A stretch of DNA of 64,000 nt from Paracoccus sp. MBLB3053 (GCF_031822435.1 NZ_JAVQLW010000001.1:2117501-2181500); one strand, 5' to 3'. Shown: positions 53,146 through 62,469, counted from the stretch's first letter. Program-made: numbers and translations. The notes: generated by a model not told the origin, from the letters alone.

Positions 53146-54330
53146 TCAACTGACCCCCAGACCTGCGCGCATCAGAACGCGCCGGACGGGCGACACGGCG
53201 TAAAGGCTGCCAAGAGCGGCCGCGCGAATATCCCGAAGCGGGCGGGCCGAGATCATGCTGGCCCGGTTCAGGGCGTCGATGCCGACCAGGCGCGCCATCG
53301 CCTCGGGACGGCGGCGGCGGTTATAGGCATCAAGCGAGGCTTGGCTGCCGGGATCGCCAGCAGAGACGCTGAGCAGCGAGGCAAGATCCGCGAGGCTCAT
53401 GTTCAGACCCTGTGCGCCAATCGGCGGCACGACATGGGCCGCCTCGGCGATGAGCGCGGTGCGCGGGGCTGTGAAACTGTCCGCGATCTGGCTGATGATA
53501 GGCCATTCCGTCAGCCGGGTGGCCTGGGTCAGGTGGCCGAGCACGCCGGCCGAACGGCGGTTCAACTCGGCGCCGAACGCCTCGGGGGACAGTTCGCGCA
53601 GCCGCGCCGTCTCGGTGCCGCGCTCCATCCAGACCACGGCAGAGGAGGGCTTGCCGTCCCGATCCGGCAGGGGAACAAGTGTAAAGGGCCCGCCCGAGCG
53701 GTGGATTTCGGTCGAGACATTTTCGTGGGGACGATCATGCGTGACGGCAAAGGCCAAGGCCTTCTGACCATATCTGATCGTGCGCGTTCCGATGCCAAGC
53801 ATCTGACGCACTGGCGAATTGCGCCCATCCGCGCCAATCACCAGTTGCGCGCGCAGACAGCTTCCGTCGGTCAGCGTCACAATTGCTTCGCTGTCGCGGA
53901 CGACCAGATCGGCCGTTCCCGTCCCGGGAAGAAACCGGACATTCTGCAGCGAGGACAGTCGGGCCGAAATTTCGCGCTTGAGCAGCCAGTTGGGCAGGTT
54001 CCACCCGAAGGGTTGATCGGATATTTCCGAGGCGTCGAAATCGCGGGTCAGACGGGCCTGCGATTCCTTCCCCCCCGCATCGATGATCCGCATGACCTGC
54101 AGAGGGGTCGCGTGGGGGGCAAGCCGTTCCCACAGACCCGCAGCCGCCAGAACCGCGATGGAGGGGTGCAGAAAGGCCGTGCTGCGCAGGTCCGAACCTT
54201 CGGCGGCCTCGTCGGTCACGGGTGGCGCGGGGTCCACGCAAGTCACGACATGCCCGGCACTGCCGAAGGCGGCCGCAGCGATCAGGCCGGCTATGCCGCC
54301 ACCCGAAACGACGATCTGGCTATCCTGCAT
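53146..54330 (-). CDS. UbiH/UbiF/COQ6 family FAD-dependent monooxygenase
   Basis: 394 residues. Rossmann FAD motif IVVSGGGIAGLIAAAAFGSAG, second FAD motif VIGADGRNSPVRQMLGIG (the DG motif), third VVPPIGAQGLNMSLADLASL (GD-equivalent). These define aromatic-ring hydroxylases of ubiquinone biosynthesis; the pattern DRxRLPPQGLNM-like AAHVVPPIGAQGLN is typical. Which ring carbon it hydroxylates (UbiH, UbiF or an UbiL-like multifunctional enzyme of alphaproteobacteria) cannot be decided. Soluble, possibly peripheral to the membrane. It shares its direction with the small membrane gene that ends 7 bp upstream. Confidence 0.88.
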   Translation of the reverse strand: MQDSQIVVSGGGIAGLIAAAAFGSAGHVVTCVDPAPPVTDEAAEGSDLRSTAFLHPSIAVLAAAGLWERLAPHATPLQVMRIIDAGGKESQARLTRDFDASEISDQPFGWNLPNWLLKREISARLSSLQNVRFLPGTGTADLVVRDSEAIVTLTDGSCLRAQLVIGADGRNSPVRQMLGIGTRTIRYGQKALAFAVTHDRPHENVSTEIHRSGGPFTLVPLPDRDGKPSSAVVWMERGTETARLRELSPEAFGAELNRRSAGVLGHLTQATRLTEWPIISQIADSFTAPRTALIAEAAHVVPPIGAQGLNMSLADLASLLSVSAGDPGSQASLDAYNRRRRPEAMARLVGIDALNRASMISARPLRDIRAAALGSLYAVSPVRRVLMRAGLGVS

Positions 54331-54336
54331 CTTGGA

Positions 54337-54537
54337 TCAGAAGCCCGCCGCGTAAGCGACAAGGACGCCGAACACGGCCAAGGTGCCGACCAGGGCGATG
54401 AGGTTCAGCGCGGCCAGCCCCCAGATGGCGGTGGCCAGGGCCGAGATGACGATCAGTGCCGCAACGAACAGGAAAAGCACCGCGGCGGTGCGGGCTTCCT
54501 TGCGGGCTTCTGCGGGATCGATCTGAGTGGCGGCCAT
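54337..54537 (-). CDS. Small two-helix membrane protein
   Basis: 66 residues from ATG 54537 (aagga upstream); the frame extends to 54561. Starts MAATQIDPAEARKEARTAAV, then two hydrophobic helices (~residues 20-40 and 44-64). No family recognised. It sits 6 bp upstream of the UbiH-like gene and 27 bp downstream of the HAD gene, all in the same direction, so it is likely co-transcribed with them. Confidence 0.65.
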   Translation of the reverse strand: MAATQIDPAEARKEARTAAVLFLFVAALIVISALATAIWGLAALNLIALVGTLAVFGVLVAYAAGF

Positions 54538-54564
54538 TTCTGCATTCCTTTGTGGGTGCAACGC

Positions 54565-55251
54565 CTAATTCTGGCCCTGAAGGCGTTTCTCGGCAAGGCC
54601 ACGAAGAAAGCCAGTCAGGTCCATCGTGCGGTGCTGCACGTGGGGTCCGTGATCATGCAAGGGGTTGAGTTCATCCGGTCCGTGCCTGCCCGTACCGACA
54701 AGAACTGTTCGCATTCCCAGCGAATGCGGCACGGAAAGATTTCGCGGGTCATCTTCGAACATTGCGGCTGCGGCGGGGTCGAAACCGCTCGCCTCCATGA
54801 CTGCGGCATAAGCGCGCGGGTCCGGCTTTGGGTGAAATCCGGTGGTTTCGATGCCGTGAACTTCGTCGAAAATGGCAAGGCCGCGATGGCCAAGCACGCG
54901 ACCGGCATATTCGGTATCGGCGTTGGTATGCACGATCTTGCGCCCGGGCAGGTCGCTGATCAGCGCGGCAAGATCGGGATCGGGCGTCAGATGCGAAAAG
55001 TCGATGTCATGCACTTCGCGCAGATAGGGCAGGGGGTCCACGTCGTGCAATGCCATCAATCCCGACAGCGTCGTCCCGTGCGTGCGCCAATAGTGGCCGC
55101 GTATCCGGTTGGCCTCCGCCTCGGGGACGCGCAATTCCCGCATGACGAATGCGGTCATCTTTTTCTCGATTTGATCGAACAACCGCATCTCGGGCGCATA
55201 AAGCGTGTTGTCGAGATCGAAGATCCAGGTGGTGACATGATCAAAATTCAT
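54565..55251 (-). CDS. HAD-family pyrimidine 5'-nucleotidase
   Basis: 228 residues. HAD motif I WIFDLDNTLYAPEM (nucleophile and acid Asp), a helical cap (residues ~20-85), motif II KIVHTNADTEYAG, motif III Lys in TGFHPKPDPRAY and motif IV AAMFEDDPRNLSVP. The DLDNTLY signature with this cap is the Sdt1/PyrP-like pyrimidine nucleotidase group. It probably dephosphorylates UMP, CMP or a damaged relative. Divergent from the GntR gene at 55316. Confidence 0.9.
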   Translation of the reverse strand: MNFDHVTTWIFDLDNTLYAPEMRLFDQIEKKMTAFVMRELRVPEAEANRIRGHYWRTHGTTLSGLMALHDVDPLPYLREVHDIDFSHLTPDPDLAALISDLPGRKIVHTNADTEYAGRVLGHRGLAIFDEVHGIETTGFHPKPDPRAYAAVMEASGFDPAAAAMFEDDPRNLSVPHSLGMRTVLVGTGRHGPDELNPLHDHGPHVQHRTMDLTGFLRGLAEKRLQGQN

Positions 55252-55315
55252 GATCCCTGCCTAAGCCTGCGGCAGGGAGCTTGCAATCCCGAGCAGGACA
55301 ACAGATCGTGCGGAC

Positions 55316-55957
55316 ATGAAAGACGCCTATTCCCTGATCCTTTCCGCCATCGACAGCGGCATTTATCGCCCCGGTGACCGCTTGGTCGAATCCGAGCTGG
55401 CCGAGCGGTTTGGCGTGTCGCGCACCCCGGTCCGTGAGGCTCTGCAGCGGCTTGAAACCCAGTCGATGCTCAAGCGCGACGGCCGCAGCCTGATCGTCGC
55501 GACCCTGGATCATAACCAGCTTGCCGAACTTTATACCGTGCGGGCCGAGCTCGAGGCGCTTGCCGCGCGTCTGGCCGCGCTTCATGCAACCCCGGAAGAG
55601 GTGCGCGTACTTGCCGCGATGGTCGAGGAGGACAAGATGATCCTCGGCGATCCGCAGGCTCTTTCGCGCTCGAACCGGCGCTTTCATCACCAGATCCACC
55701 TTGCGTCGCATAACCGATATCTCGTGCAGCAGCTCGATCTCGTGCATCGCAGCATGGCGCTGATGGCCCGAACAACGCTTGCCGCCAAGGGGCGCGACGC
55801 GGTGTCGCTGGACGAACACCATGAAATAGTCGAGGCCATCGCCGATCGCGACGGCGGACGGGCCGAGGCGGCACTTCGCCGTCACATCTCGATGGCCTTC
55901 GAAACCCGCCTCAAGGAAGAGGCCAAGCGCGCGATCGAAATCGGACTGGACGAGTGA
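55316..55957 (+). CDS. GntR family transcriptional regulator (FadR subfamily)
   Basis: 213 residues. N-terminal winged helix IDSGIYRPGDRLVESELAER, FGVSRTPVREALQRLETQSM; C-terminal FCD ligand domain with metal-type residues in YTVRAELEALAARLAALHA, RRFHHQIHLASHNRYLVQQL and LDEHHEIVEAIADRDGGRAE, LRRHISMAFETRLKE. The ligand, usually a carboxylic acid, is unknown. It is followed with no gap by the alkylbase glycosylase, so the pair may be co-transcribed, but a regulatory link to DNA repair is not obvious. Confidence 0.9.
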   Translation: MKDAYSLILSAIDSGIYRPGDRLVESELAERFGVSRTPVREALQRLETQSMLKRDGRSLIVATLDHNQLAELYTVRAELEALAARLAALHATPEEVRVLAAMVEEDKMILGDPQALSRSNRRFHHQIHLASHNRYLVQQLDLVHRSMALMARTTLAAKGRDAVSLDEHHEIVEAIADRDGGRAEAALRRHISMAFETRLKEEAKRAIEIGLDE

Positions 55958-56580
55958 TGCGGCTGATCCGCGATGCTGCGGATCTGGAAGAGGGCGCCGC
56001 CCACCTGGCCCATGTCTGCCCGGTCTGGGCGCGGGTGCTGCCCGAGATCGGACCACTGCCCCTGCGGCGCTGGGATGAAGGCTTCGTCTCGATCCGCGAT
56101 GCCATCGTCTCGCAGCAGATATCGACCCATGCCGCGAATGCCATTGTCGCCCGGATGGTTGCGGCGGGGCTGGCCGACGAAGATGATATCGCTGCCGCCG
56201 ATGACGACGCCTTGCGATCCGTGGGGCTTTCGCGTCCCAAGATCCGCTACCTGCGAGGAATTGCAGAGGCGAAGCTTGACTGGGAAGGGTTGCGCGATCT
56301 GCCCGATGAAGAGGCTGTCGCCTTGCTGACGGCCCTGCCGGGGATCGGACGCTGGACAGCCGAGATCTACCTGAAATTCGCGCTTGGCAGACCGGATATC
56401 TTCGCCGCCGCCGATCTCGCGCTCGCCGAATCCGCGCGCCTGCTTTACGAACTTCCGGATCGGCCCAAGCCTGCCGCTCTGATTGCCATGGCCGAGCCTT
56501 GGCGGCCATGGCGGGCGGTTGCGGCACGGGCGCTCTGGGCCTATTACCGGCTGGCCAAAGGACGCGAGGGGGTCAGATGA
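55957..56580 (+). CDS. DNA-3-methyladenine glycosylase (AlkA-type, HhH-GPD)
   Basis: 207 residues from ATG 55957 (GTG 55954 directly before is possible). HhH-GPD fold: VSQQISTHAANAIVARMVAA, VGLSRPKIRYLRGIAEA, hairpin LTALPGIGRWTAEIYLKFAL, catalytic Asp in IFAAADLALAESARLL, and WRPWRAVAARALWAYYR near the end. It excises alkylated bases as the first step of base excision repair. It overlaps the GntR stop by 1 base and the esterase start by 4. Confidence 0.92.
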   Translation: MRLIRDAADLEEGAAHLAHVCPVWARVLPEIGPLPLRRWDEGFVSIRDAIVSQQISTHAANAIVARMVAAGLADEDDIAAADDDALRSVGLSRPKIRYLRGIAEAKLDWEGLRDLPDEEAVALLTALPGIGRWTAEIYLKFALGRPDIFAAADLALAESARLLYELPDRPKPAALIAMAEPWRPWRAVAARALWAYYRLAKGREGVR

Positions 56581-57239
56581 CGCGCGAGTTGAAGTCGAAA
56601 CGCAAGGGCCCGGCAAAAGCCGAATCCGTGGTGGTTTTCCTGCATGGTTATGGTGCCGATGGCGCCGACCTGCTGGGTCTGGCCGATCCGCTTGCGCCGC
56701 ATCTGCCGAATACGGCCTTTTACGCTCCCGACGCGCCCGAACGCTGCATCAACAATCCCATGGGCTACCAGTGGTTTCCGATACCCTGGATGGATGGGTC
56801 GACGCCCGAACAGGCGCGTATCTCGGCGGAACAGTCATTTGCCGACATCAATGCGTTCCTCGACAAGGTGATTGCGGATGAAGGCATCAAGCCTTCCCGT
56901 CTCGCGTTGGTAGGATTTTCACAGGGAACGATGATGTCTCTGGAGGTCGCGCCCCGCCGCGATCACGAGCTTGCCGGGGTCGTTGGCTTCTCGGGCCGGT
57001 TGCTGGATCCGGACAGCTTGAAACGGGACGTGAAAGTGCGGCCTCCGGTCCTGCTCGCGCATGGCGATCAGGACCCCGTCGTTCCCTTCGAGAGCATGTC
57101 GATCGCGGCCGATGCCCTGACTGATGCGGGGTTCGAAGTCTACACCCATGTGATGAAAAACACGCCGCATGGCATTTCGCCGGACGGTCTTTCGGTCGCG
57201 CTTCAGTTCCTCATGCAGCGATTTTCCGCAAGGTCATGA
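56577..57239 (+). CDS. Alpha/beta hydrolase, carboxylesterase/phospholipase type
   Basis: 220 residues from ATG 56577 (ATGA overlap with the glycosylase). Oxyanion strand VVVFLHGYGADGADLLGLAD, nucleophile elbow LALVGFSQGTMMSLEV, Asp in LLAHGDQDPVVPFESM and His in MKNTPHGISPDGL complete the Ser-Asp-His triad. The family includes acyl-protein thioesterase-like bacterial esterases that act on short acyl chains. No signal peptide. Physiological substrate unknown. Confidence 0.92.
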   Translation: MTRELKSKRKGPAKAESVVVFLHGYGADGADLLGLADPLAPHLPNTAFYAPDAPERCINNPMGYQWFPIPWMDGSTPEQARISAEQSFADINAFLDKVIADEGIKPSRLALVGFSQGTMMSLEVAPRRDHELAGVVGFSGRLLDPDSLKRDVKVRPPVLLAHGDQDPVVPFESMSIAADALTDAGFEVYTHVMKNTPHGISPDGLSVALQFLMQRFSARS

Positions 57240-57314
57240 CGCGGGTTTCCAATTAGCTCTTGAACTGCGGTGCTCAGGGCATACCTTCAAATCAGGTACT
57301 GAGGAGTTCTTGTG

Positions 57315-57422
57315 ATGGATATTGTCTGGATGGCGCTCGCGGCACTCGGTCTGGCCGGGATTTCCCTGGCAGCGATGCCCAAACCCCAGCCCCGCAAGGT
57401 AGCCGTTCGCGCCCGTCGCTGA
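57315..57422 (+). CDS. 35-residue single-span membrane protein
   Basis: ATG 57315 follows gaggag with an 8-base gap (GTG 57312 also possible). The product is MDIVWMALAALGLAGISLAA then MPKPQPRKVAVRARR: one hydrophobic helix and a basic tail, a sensible topology with the tail in the cytoplasm. It stands between the esterase and a convergent VOC gene. Too short for family recognition; the ribosome site plus helix make it credible. Confidence 0.5.
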   Translation: MDIVWMALAALGLAGISLAAMPKPQPRKVAVRARR

Positions 57423-57432
57423 TCATCTCCCG

Positions 57433-57873
57433 TCAGGGCCGGTTCCGGTCGGTCCTGCCCCAGATCATCGGATCTGCGATTTCGATCGAGTTTCCCGCAG
57501 GGTCGCGGAAATAGATCGACCTTCCCCCCTGAGGCCATCTGAAGTCGGATTCCACCGTGATGCCCTGCGCCTCAAGGTGGATGCGCCATGCCTCGATCTG
57601 ATCCGCTTCGGCAGCCATGCAAAAATGCCCTTCCCCCTCGGTTCCGTGCGGGGGAACGGGAAGGCTTGATCCGGGTGCCGGTGGCTTGCGGGTCTCGTCG
57701 GGATTGAAGATCAGCAAGACTTGAGCACCGCAGCGGAAGAAGACGTGACGCGTCTCTGAGCGCGCGATCCGCTCAAGACCGATGATGTTGGTCCAGAATG
57801 CCTCGGCAAGATCCAGGTCTCGCGCATAGAGCGCGCTTTCCAATGTTCCCAGAACCGGCGGTGGATGTGACAT
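57433..57873 (-). CDS. VOC (glyoxalase/bleomycin-resistance fold) protein
   Basis: 146 residues from ATG 57873 (MSHPPPVLGTLESALYARDL); a longer frame upstream to 58113 is rejected as non-coding. beta-alpha-beta-beta-beta modules: ESALYARDLDLAEAFWTNII GL and HVFFRCGAQVLLIFNP, then GHFCMAAEADQIEAWRIHLE, VESDFRWPQGGRSIYFRDPA GNSIEIAD. The FRDPAGNSIEI signature is typical. Metal-ligand positions (His and Glu) look partly conserved. Function undefined; related proteins act as lactoylglutathione-like lyases or resistance proteins. Confidence 0.85.
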   Translation of the reverse strand: MSHPPPVLGTLESALYARDLDLAEAFWTNIIGLERIARSETRHVFFRCGAQVLLIFNPDETRKPPAPGSSLPVPPHGTEGEGHFCMAAEADQIEAWRIHLEAQGITVESDFRWPQGGRSIYFRDPAGNSIEIADPMIWGRTDRNRP

Positions 57874-58304
57874 GAGACGAGCATGCCACCGCGTTGCCCC
57901 AGGCGCCAGCCCGGGTCGGCATGGCGAAGTGAAATACCGCGCACGCCAAGTGAAAACCCCAATTCGAAATCTGCTTATCCTGTCATCTGAACATCTTGCT
58001 GTCCGCAGCTTGTTCGGACCTGACGCTGCCGATCGTGGCATCGTGCGGTTTGGCTGCGATGAGTGCTTGGAATGCATGCCCGATTTCTTCGGGCTCGCAT
58101 CCGGCGCGGCCACTGTATTTCGGACATTCTCTCTTTTCGATTTGCCGACCCCGAAAGCCTGCCTCGCGTGTCACGTCGATGTCACGCATTCGGGGTAATC
58201 CGTTGGCAGGACATATATTCAGGGTCTTGTCAGACGGCGGTCGCGATATATAGTCGGCCTTGAAGAGATACCGACAAGTTCCTGGCAGGCGAGGCAGAGG
58301 GCCG
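57874..58304. other. 431-bp intergenic stretch between divergent genes
   Basis: No convincing gene. Short frames on both strands lack ribosome sites or motifs. An AT-rich segment with gatatatag around 58246 may be part of the promoter of the HNH gene. Confidence 0.45.
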
Positions 58305-58901
58305 ATGCTGGACGACCATCGCGATTTCCGGACCCAATTCGTGCGTGAGCCTTCGAACTTGCGCCATCATCCTGCGCTTGTCTTGAACGCGGATTTCCGG
58401 CCGCTGAGCTATTATCCGCTTTCGCTCTGGCCCTGGCAGGAGGCGATCAAGGCCGTCTACCTGGACCGGGTTCAGATCATCGCCGAATATGATGAAGTAG
58501 TTCGAAGCCAAAGGGAAAGCATACGCATCCCGTCGGTGGTCGTTCTGAAAGATTTCATAAAACCTCAGAAGCGCGTGGCATTCACGCGCTTCAATCTTTT
58601 TCTGAGGGACGAATTCTGCTGCCAGTATTGCGGCGCGAAGGGGGAATTGACCTTTGATCACGTCGTGCCCCGTTCCCGGGGTGGAGTGACCAGTTGGGAA
58701 AACGTGGTTGCCGCCTGTTCCCCTTGCAATCTGAAAAAGGCGAACAAGTCATTGCGCAATTCGGGCCTGAGGCTGCGCCGCGCGCCTCGCAGACCGACGC
58801 CCGAGGAAATGCATGCATGCGGTCGCCGCTTTCCCCCGAACTACCTGCACGAAAGCTGGATGGATTACCTTTACTGGGACACCGAGCTGGTGGTCGAATG
58901 A
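58305..58901 (+). CDS. HNH endonuclease family protein
   Basis: 198 residues from ATG 58305 with gagg upstream; TTG 58260 would add 15 residues without support. The fold is SYYPLSLWPWQEAIKAVYLD (a conserved N-terminal segment of this family), then zinc CxxC CQYCG, the HNH core LTFDHVVPRSRGGVTSWENV with catalytic His in FDHV, second CxxC CSPCNLKKAN. Similar proteins are chromosomal and common in alphaproteobacteria, of unknown target, not linked to homing elements. Confidence 0.9.
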   Translation: MLDDHRDFRTQFVREPSNLRHHPALVLNADFRPLSYYPLSLWPWQEAIKAVYLDRVQIIAEYDEVVRSQRESIRIPSVVVLKDFIKPQKRVAFTRFNLFLRDEFCCQYCGAKGELTFDHVVPRSRGGVTSWENVVAACSPCNLKKANKSLRNSGLRLRRAPRRPTPEEMHACGRRFPPNYLHESWMDYLYWDTELVVE

Positions 58902-59039
58902 CGGCCCGGCGCAGCCCTCCCGGCTAGGACGTCCCGGCGCAGATGGGGATCAAACGCTGCCGAAACCTCAGTTCAAGGGGCTTGATTGCCCTCACGGAGC
59001 GTTTGTGGCGGCTTCCGGCGAGAATCCCGGTTCTATGAG

Positions 59040-59201
59040 CTAGCGATCCTCATGCACCGCCAGGTGTCCGATCGCCGCAGCAAGCAGAGCAACCAGACCA
59101 AGGGCGAAAAAGGGGACGCCCACGGAACTGGCAGCCCAGATGGTCAGGCCAGAGGCCAGAATGACAAGCAGGATCAGGATCAGGAAATGCGGCAATGGCA
59201 T
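59040..59201 (-). CDS. 53-residue two-helix membrane protein
   Basis: ATG 59201 has ggagg 6 bases upstream. The product MPLPHFLILILLVILASGLT, IWAASSVGVP, FFALGLVALLAAAIGHLAVH then EDR carries two hydrophobic helices and a short polar tail. It is in a region otherwise without a gene and lies opposite the radical SAM gene start. No family recognised; the strong ribosome site and amphipathic layout support a real gene. Confidence 0.65.
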   Translation of the reverse strand: MPLPHFLILILLVILASGLTIWAASSVGVPFFALGLVALLAAAIGHLAVHEDR

Positions 59202-59341
59202 GTCTTCCTCCAGTTCCGTCAGTATGTCTCTGAAAACGCGCAGGGGAAAGCCCGTTCTTGAGGAATTGCTTCAAACGTGTCCAAGCCGTCCCGGCCATCA
59301 ATGTTCTTGAAATGTTCCCATGGCATGGGTATTGTCTGGTC

Positions 59342-60424
59342 ATGTCCCTGCCACCTCGCAACCCAGATGAGCTTCTGCGCGCCCGTGGGGCAGATACCCG
59401 ACCGGATGCGCGCTTCGAGCCCTATCACTACAGGCGCGAGCATGACGGCTGGGATCTGCCGCTTGATCAAGAGACGCTGAGGACCGAGATTGCGATCGAG
59501 AATGCGCGCTCGATCATGACCAGAAACAGTTCGCCCGACATTCCCTTCGATCGCTCGATAAACCCCTATCGTGGATGCGAGCACGGTTGCATCTACTGCT
59601 TTGCCCGGCCGAGCCATGCATATCTTGGCCTGTCTCCGGGGCTGGATTTCGAAACCCGGATCACGGCCAAGCCAAATGCTGCGCAACTGCTTGAGGCCGA
59701 GATCGGTCGACGCAACTATGCCGTGGCCCCGATCGCCTTTGGGACGAATACCGATCCCTATCAGCCGATCGAAGCCAAGCTTGCGATCATGCGCGCCTGC
59801 CTCGAGGTGCTGTCGGCGTGGAACCATCCGATGAGCCTCGTGACGCGGGGCGCGACCGTGCTGCGGGACCTCGACATTTTGGGGGACATGGCAGGCAGGC
59901 GACTGGTGACGACGGGTGTATCAGTGACGACGCTCGATCCGGAACTTGCTCGGAAACTTGAACCCCGTGCGCCGACGCCCGCCACCCGGTTGCGCATGAT
60001 CGAGGGGTTGGCCAAGGCCGGAGTTCCCGTCCGAGTCATGGTCGCGCCCGTCATACCCGTGCTGAACGAACACGAGATGGAACGGATCATGGCAGCGGCA
60101 CGCGATGCAGGGGCTCGGTCAGCAAGCATGATCCCGATCCGCCTGCCGCTTGAGGTTGCGCCATTGTTTCGGGACTGGCTCTTGCGGCATCATCCCGGCA
60201 AGGCCGCCCATGTCATGTCCCGTATCCAGGCGATGCGTGGGGGTCGTGACAATGATCCGCGCTTTGGCACAAGGATGCGCGGGCAAGGGCAGGAGGCCGA
60301 TTTGCTGCATCAGCGTTTTCGGCTGGCACGAAAAAGGCTGGGCCTGCTGCGCGAAGACCCCGTGCTTGATTGCAGCCTTTTCGCGGCCCCGCCCAGGGCG
60401 GGCGATCAGCTTGCGCTTTTCTAG
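59342..60424 (+). CDS. PA0069-family radical SAM protein
   Basis: 360 residues from ATG 59342 (upstream extension discarded; no strong ribosome site). The [4Fe-4S] cluster motif CxxxCxxC is CEHGCIYCFARPSHAYLGLS at residue ~83, preceded by FDRSINPYRG. SAM-binding region TDPYQPIEAKLAIMRACLEV and PIRLPLEVAPLFRDWL follow. This is the subfamily typified by P. aeruginosa PA0069, which is uncharacterised; some members lie near photolyase-type repair genes. It overlaps the bmt stop by 4 bp (convergent). Confidence 0.9.
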   Translation: MSLPPRNPDELLRARGADTRPDARFEPYHYRREHDGWDLPLDQETLRTEIAIENARSIMTRNSSPDIPFDRSINPYRGCEHGCIYCFARPSHAYLGLSPGLDFETRITAKPNAAQLLEAEIGRRNYAVAPIAFGTNTDPYQPIEAKLAIMRACLEVLSAWNHPMSLVTRGATVLRDLDILGDMAGRRLVTTGVSVTTLDPELARKLEPRAPTPATRLRMIEGLAKAGVPVRVMVAPVIPVLNEHEMERIMAAARDAGARSASMIPIRLPLEVAPLFRDWLLRHHPGKAAHVMSRIQAMRGGRDNDPRFGTRMRGQGQEADLLHQRFRLARKRLGLLREDPVLDCSLFAAPPRAGDQLALF

Positions 60425-61377
60425 CGTTCGGCCATCAAGCCGGTGATCCGGGTGGCTATCTCATCCGTGCTTGGCCTGACTTCGGGCATGCGCGAAGTCA
60501 GTGCCTCTCGCATCGCGGCGAGGTGCAGTGGGGTTGTTCCGCAACAGCCACCTATGATGCGGACACCAAGGTCTCGGGCGAGAACGGCAAACTCTGCCAT
60601 GATCTCGGGCGTGCCGTCATAAATCAAGCCGCCATCCTGATAGCGCGGCACACCGGCATTGGGCTTCGCGATCAAAGGTCGCTCTGAACCGGCCGCGGAA
60701 AAGCTGGAAAGCGCGATGAGCAACTCGGCCGGGCCGGTGCCGCAATTCGCCCCATAAGCGACAGGCGGGTAGGGAAGGCGATCCACCAGCGAGGCAAGCT
60801 GCTGCGGGCTCACACCCATCATGCTGCGCCCACCGGATTCAAAGCTCATCATGCCGCACCAGGGCAGGCCCGTGGCTTGAGCAGCGCGGGATGCGGCGCG
60901 CATTTCTTCCATGGCACTGACGGTTTCGACCCATAGCACATCCACACCCCCTGCCTTCAAGGCCAGGGCCTGGTCGGTGAAAAGCCGGGTCGCCTCGGTT
61001 TCGGTCAGCCGCCCGACGGGCGCCATGATTTCCCCGGTCGGGCCGATCGAACCCGCCACGACGACCTGACGACCGGAAGCATCGACCGCCTCGCGTGCGA
61101 GCCTTGCTGCCGCGCCGTTGATCGAGCCGACGCGACCTTCTGCACCCGTCAGGCGCAGCCGGCTGGCATTCGCCCCGAAGCTGTTGGTCAGGATCAGGTC
61201 TGCCCCGGCGTCGATCATCTGTCGGTGCAAATCGCGCACCCGATCGGGGTGGCTTTCGCACCACAGATCGGCCACGTCGCCGGGGGCCAGGCCCATATTG
61301 TAAAGATTGGTTCCGGTGGCGCCATCGGCCAGAAGCCAAGGACGCTCGCCGAGCAGCCGGGACAAGAGGTCCGTCAT
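60421..61377 (-). CDS. bmt: Betaine-homocysteine-type S-methyltransferase
   Basis: 318 residues from ATG 61377. N-terminal barrel LLADGATGTNLYNMGLAPGD, DAGADLILTNSFGANASRL, GSIGPTGEIM, and zinc cysteines in GANCGTG and GGCCGTTPLH. It transfers a methyl from betaine or another donor to homocysteine. The subgroup (Bmt in Rhodobacterales-like genomes) is distinct from MetH and often used for glycine betaine breakdown; donor should be tested. It sits 72 bp downstream of trpS on the same strand. Confidence 0.85.
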   Translation of the reverse strand: MTDLLSRLLGERPWLLADGATGTNLYNMGLAPGDVADLWCESHPDRVRDLHRQMIDAGADLILTNSFGANASRLRLTGAEGRVGSINGAAARLAREAVDASGRQVVVAGSIGPTGEIMAPVGRLTETEATRLFTDQALALKAGGVDVLWVETVSAMEEMRAASRAAQATGLPWCGMMSFESGGRSMMGVSPQQLASLVDRLPYPPVAYGANCGTGPAELLIALSSFSAAGSERPLIAKPNAGVPRYQDGGLIYDGTPEIMAEFAVLARDLGVRIIGGCCGTTPLHLAAMREALTSRMPEVRPSTDEIATRITGLMAER

Positions 61378-61449
61378 TGCGCTATCCGTTCTCGCACGGG
61401 ATGATGCTAACACATCCCGCGCGGAAATGGTTGATTTTCCTCGCGCGTG

Positions 61450-62469
61450 TCAGCGCGAACGGATCATTCCCATGATGTCCTTGGTGCGCTCGACAATCGG
61501 CTGGGCGATGGCCTCGGCACGGGCTGAACCCTGCCCCAGGATGCGATCGATCTCGGCCGGGTCGGCCATGAACTGGCTCATCCGGGCGGTGATCGGCGCA
61601 AGCGATTCGACCGCGACCTCGGCCAATGCGGGTTTGAAGGCGCCGAAGCCCTGACCTTCGAACCGCGCCAGAACCTCATCGCCGGTTTCACCCGACAGGG
61701 CCGCATAGATGTTGACGAGGTTGCGTGCCTCGGGACGATCCTTCAGCCCATCCATCGTGCCGGGCAGGGGTTCGGCATCGGTGCGGGCCTTGCGGATCTT
61801 CTGCGCGATCGCGTCGGCATCGTCGGTCAGGTTGATCCGTGCCGCATCCGAGGGATCGGATTTGGACATTTTCTTGCTGCCGTCGCGCAGAGACATGACG
61901 CGGGTCGCGGTGCCTTCGATCAGCGGCTCGGTGATCGGGAAGAATTCCTGACCGTAATCGTGGTTGAACTTGGCCGCGATGTCGCGGGTCAGCTCCAGAT
62001 GCTGCTTCTGATCCTCACCCACCGGAACGGCAGTCGCGTGATAAGCAAGGATGTCGGCCGCCATGAGCGAGGGATAGGCCAGGAGGCCAAGGCTGGAGTT
62101 CTCGGAATTCTTGCCCGCCTTGTCCTTGAACTGGGTCATCCGGTACATCCAGCCGACGCGGGCGACGGTGTTGAACAGCCATGCCAGTTCGGCATGCTGT
62201 CGCACCTGGCTTTGGTTGAAAAGGATCGACACCTCGGGATCGACGCCCGAAGCGAGAAAGGCGGCCGCAACTTCGCGGGTATTGTGTCGAAGCTTTTCGG
62301 GGTCTTGCCAGACGGTGATCGCATGCAGGTCCACGACGCAATAGATCGTCTCGGCCCCTGTGCCCTGATACTCGGCAAAGCGTTTGAGCGCGCCAAGGTA
62401 ATTGCCCAGCGTCAGCCCGCCAGAGGGCTGGATGCCGGAGAAGATGCGCGGAGCGAAGCTCGTGGTCAT
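61450..62469 (-). CDS. trpS: Tryptophanyl-tRNA synthetase
   Basis: 339 residues from ATG 62469. Class Ic synthetase: HIGH-type motif in [40 protein letters not shown] with the Trp-pocket residues, [17 protein letters not shown], and KMSKS in [18 protein letters not shown]. Length is normal. Its gene is divergent from the rhomboid-fold protein at 62554. Confidence 0.97.
   Translation of the reverse strand: MTTSFAPRIFSGIQPSGGLTLGNYLGALKRFAEYQGTGAETIYCVVDLHAITVWQDPEKLRHNTREVAAAFLASGVDPEVSILFNQSQVRQHAELAWLFNTVARVGWMYRMTQFKDKAGKNSENSSLGLLAYPSLMAADILAYHATAVPVGEDQKQHLELTRDIAAKFNHDYGQEFFPITEPLIEGTATRVMSLRDGSKKMSKSDPSDAARINLTDDADAIAQKIRKARTDAEPLPGTMDGLKDRPEARNLVNIYAALSGETGDEVLARFEGQGFGAFKPALAEVAVESLAPITARMSQFMADPAEIDRILGQGSARAEAIAQPIVERTKDIMGMIRSR

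Noticed and set aside
57874..58113. N-terminal extension of the VOC gene
   Set aside because: The added 80 residues have no homology pattern and the ATG at 57873 fits the family length.
59050..59361. 103-codon minus frame over the short membrane gene
   Set aside because: A different frame; the 59040-59201 frame has the ribosome site and hydrophobic helices.
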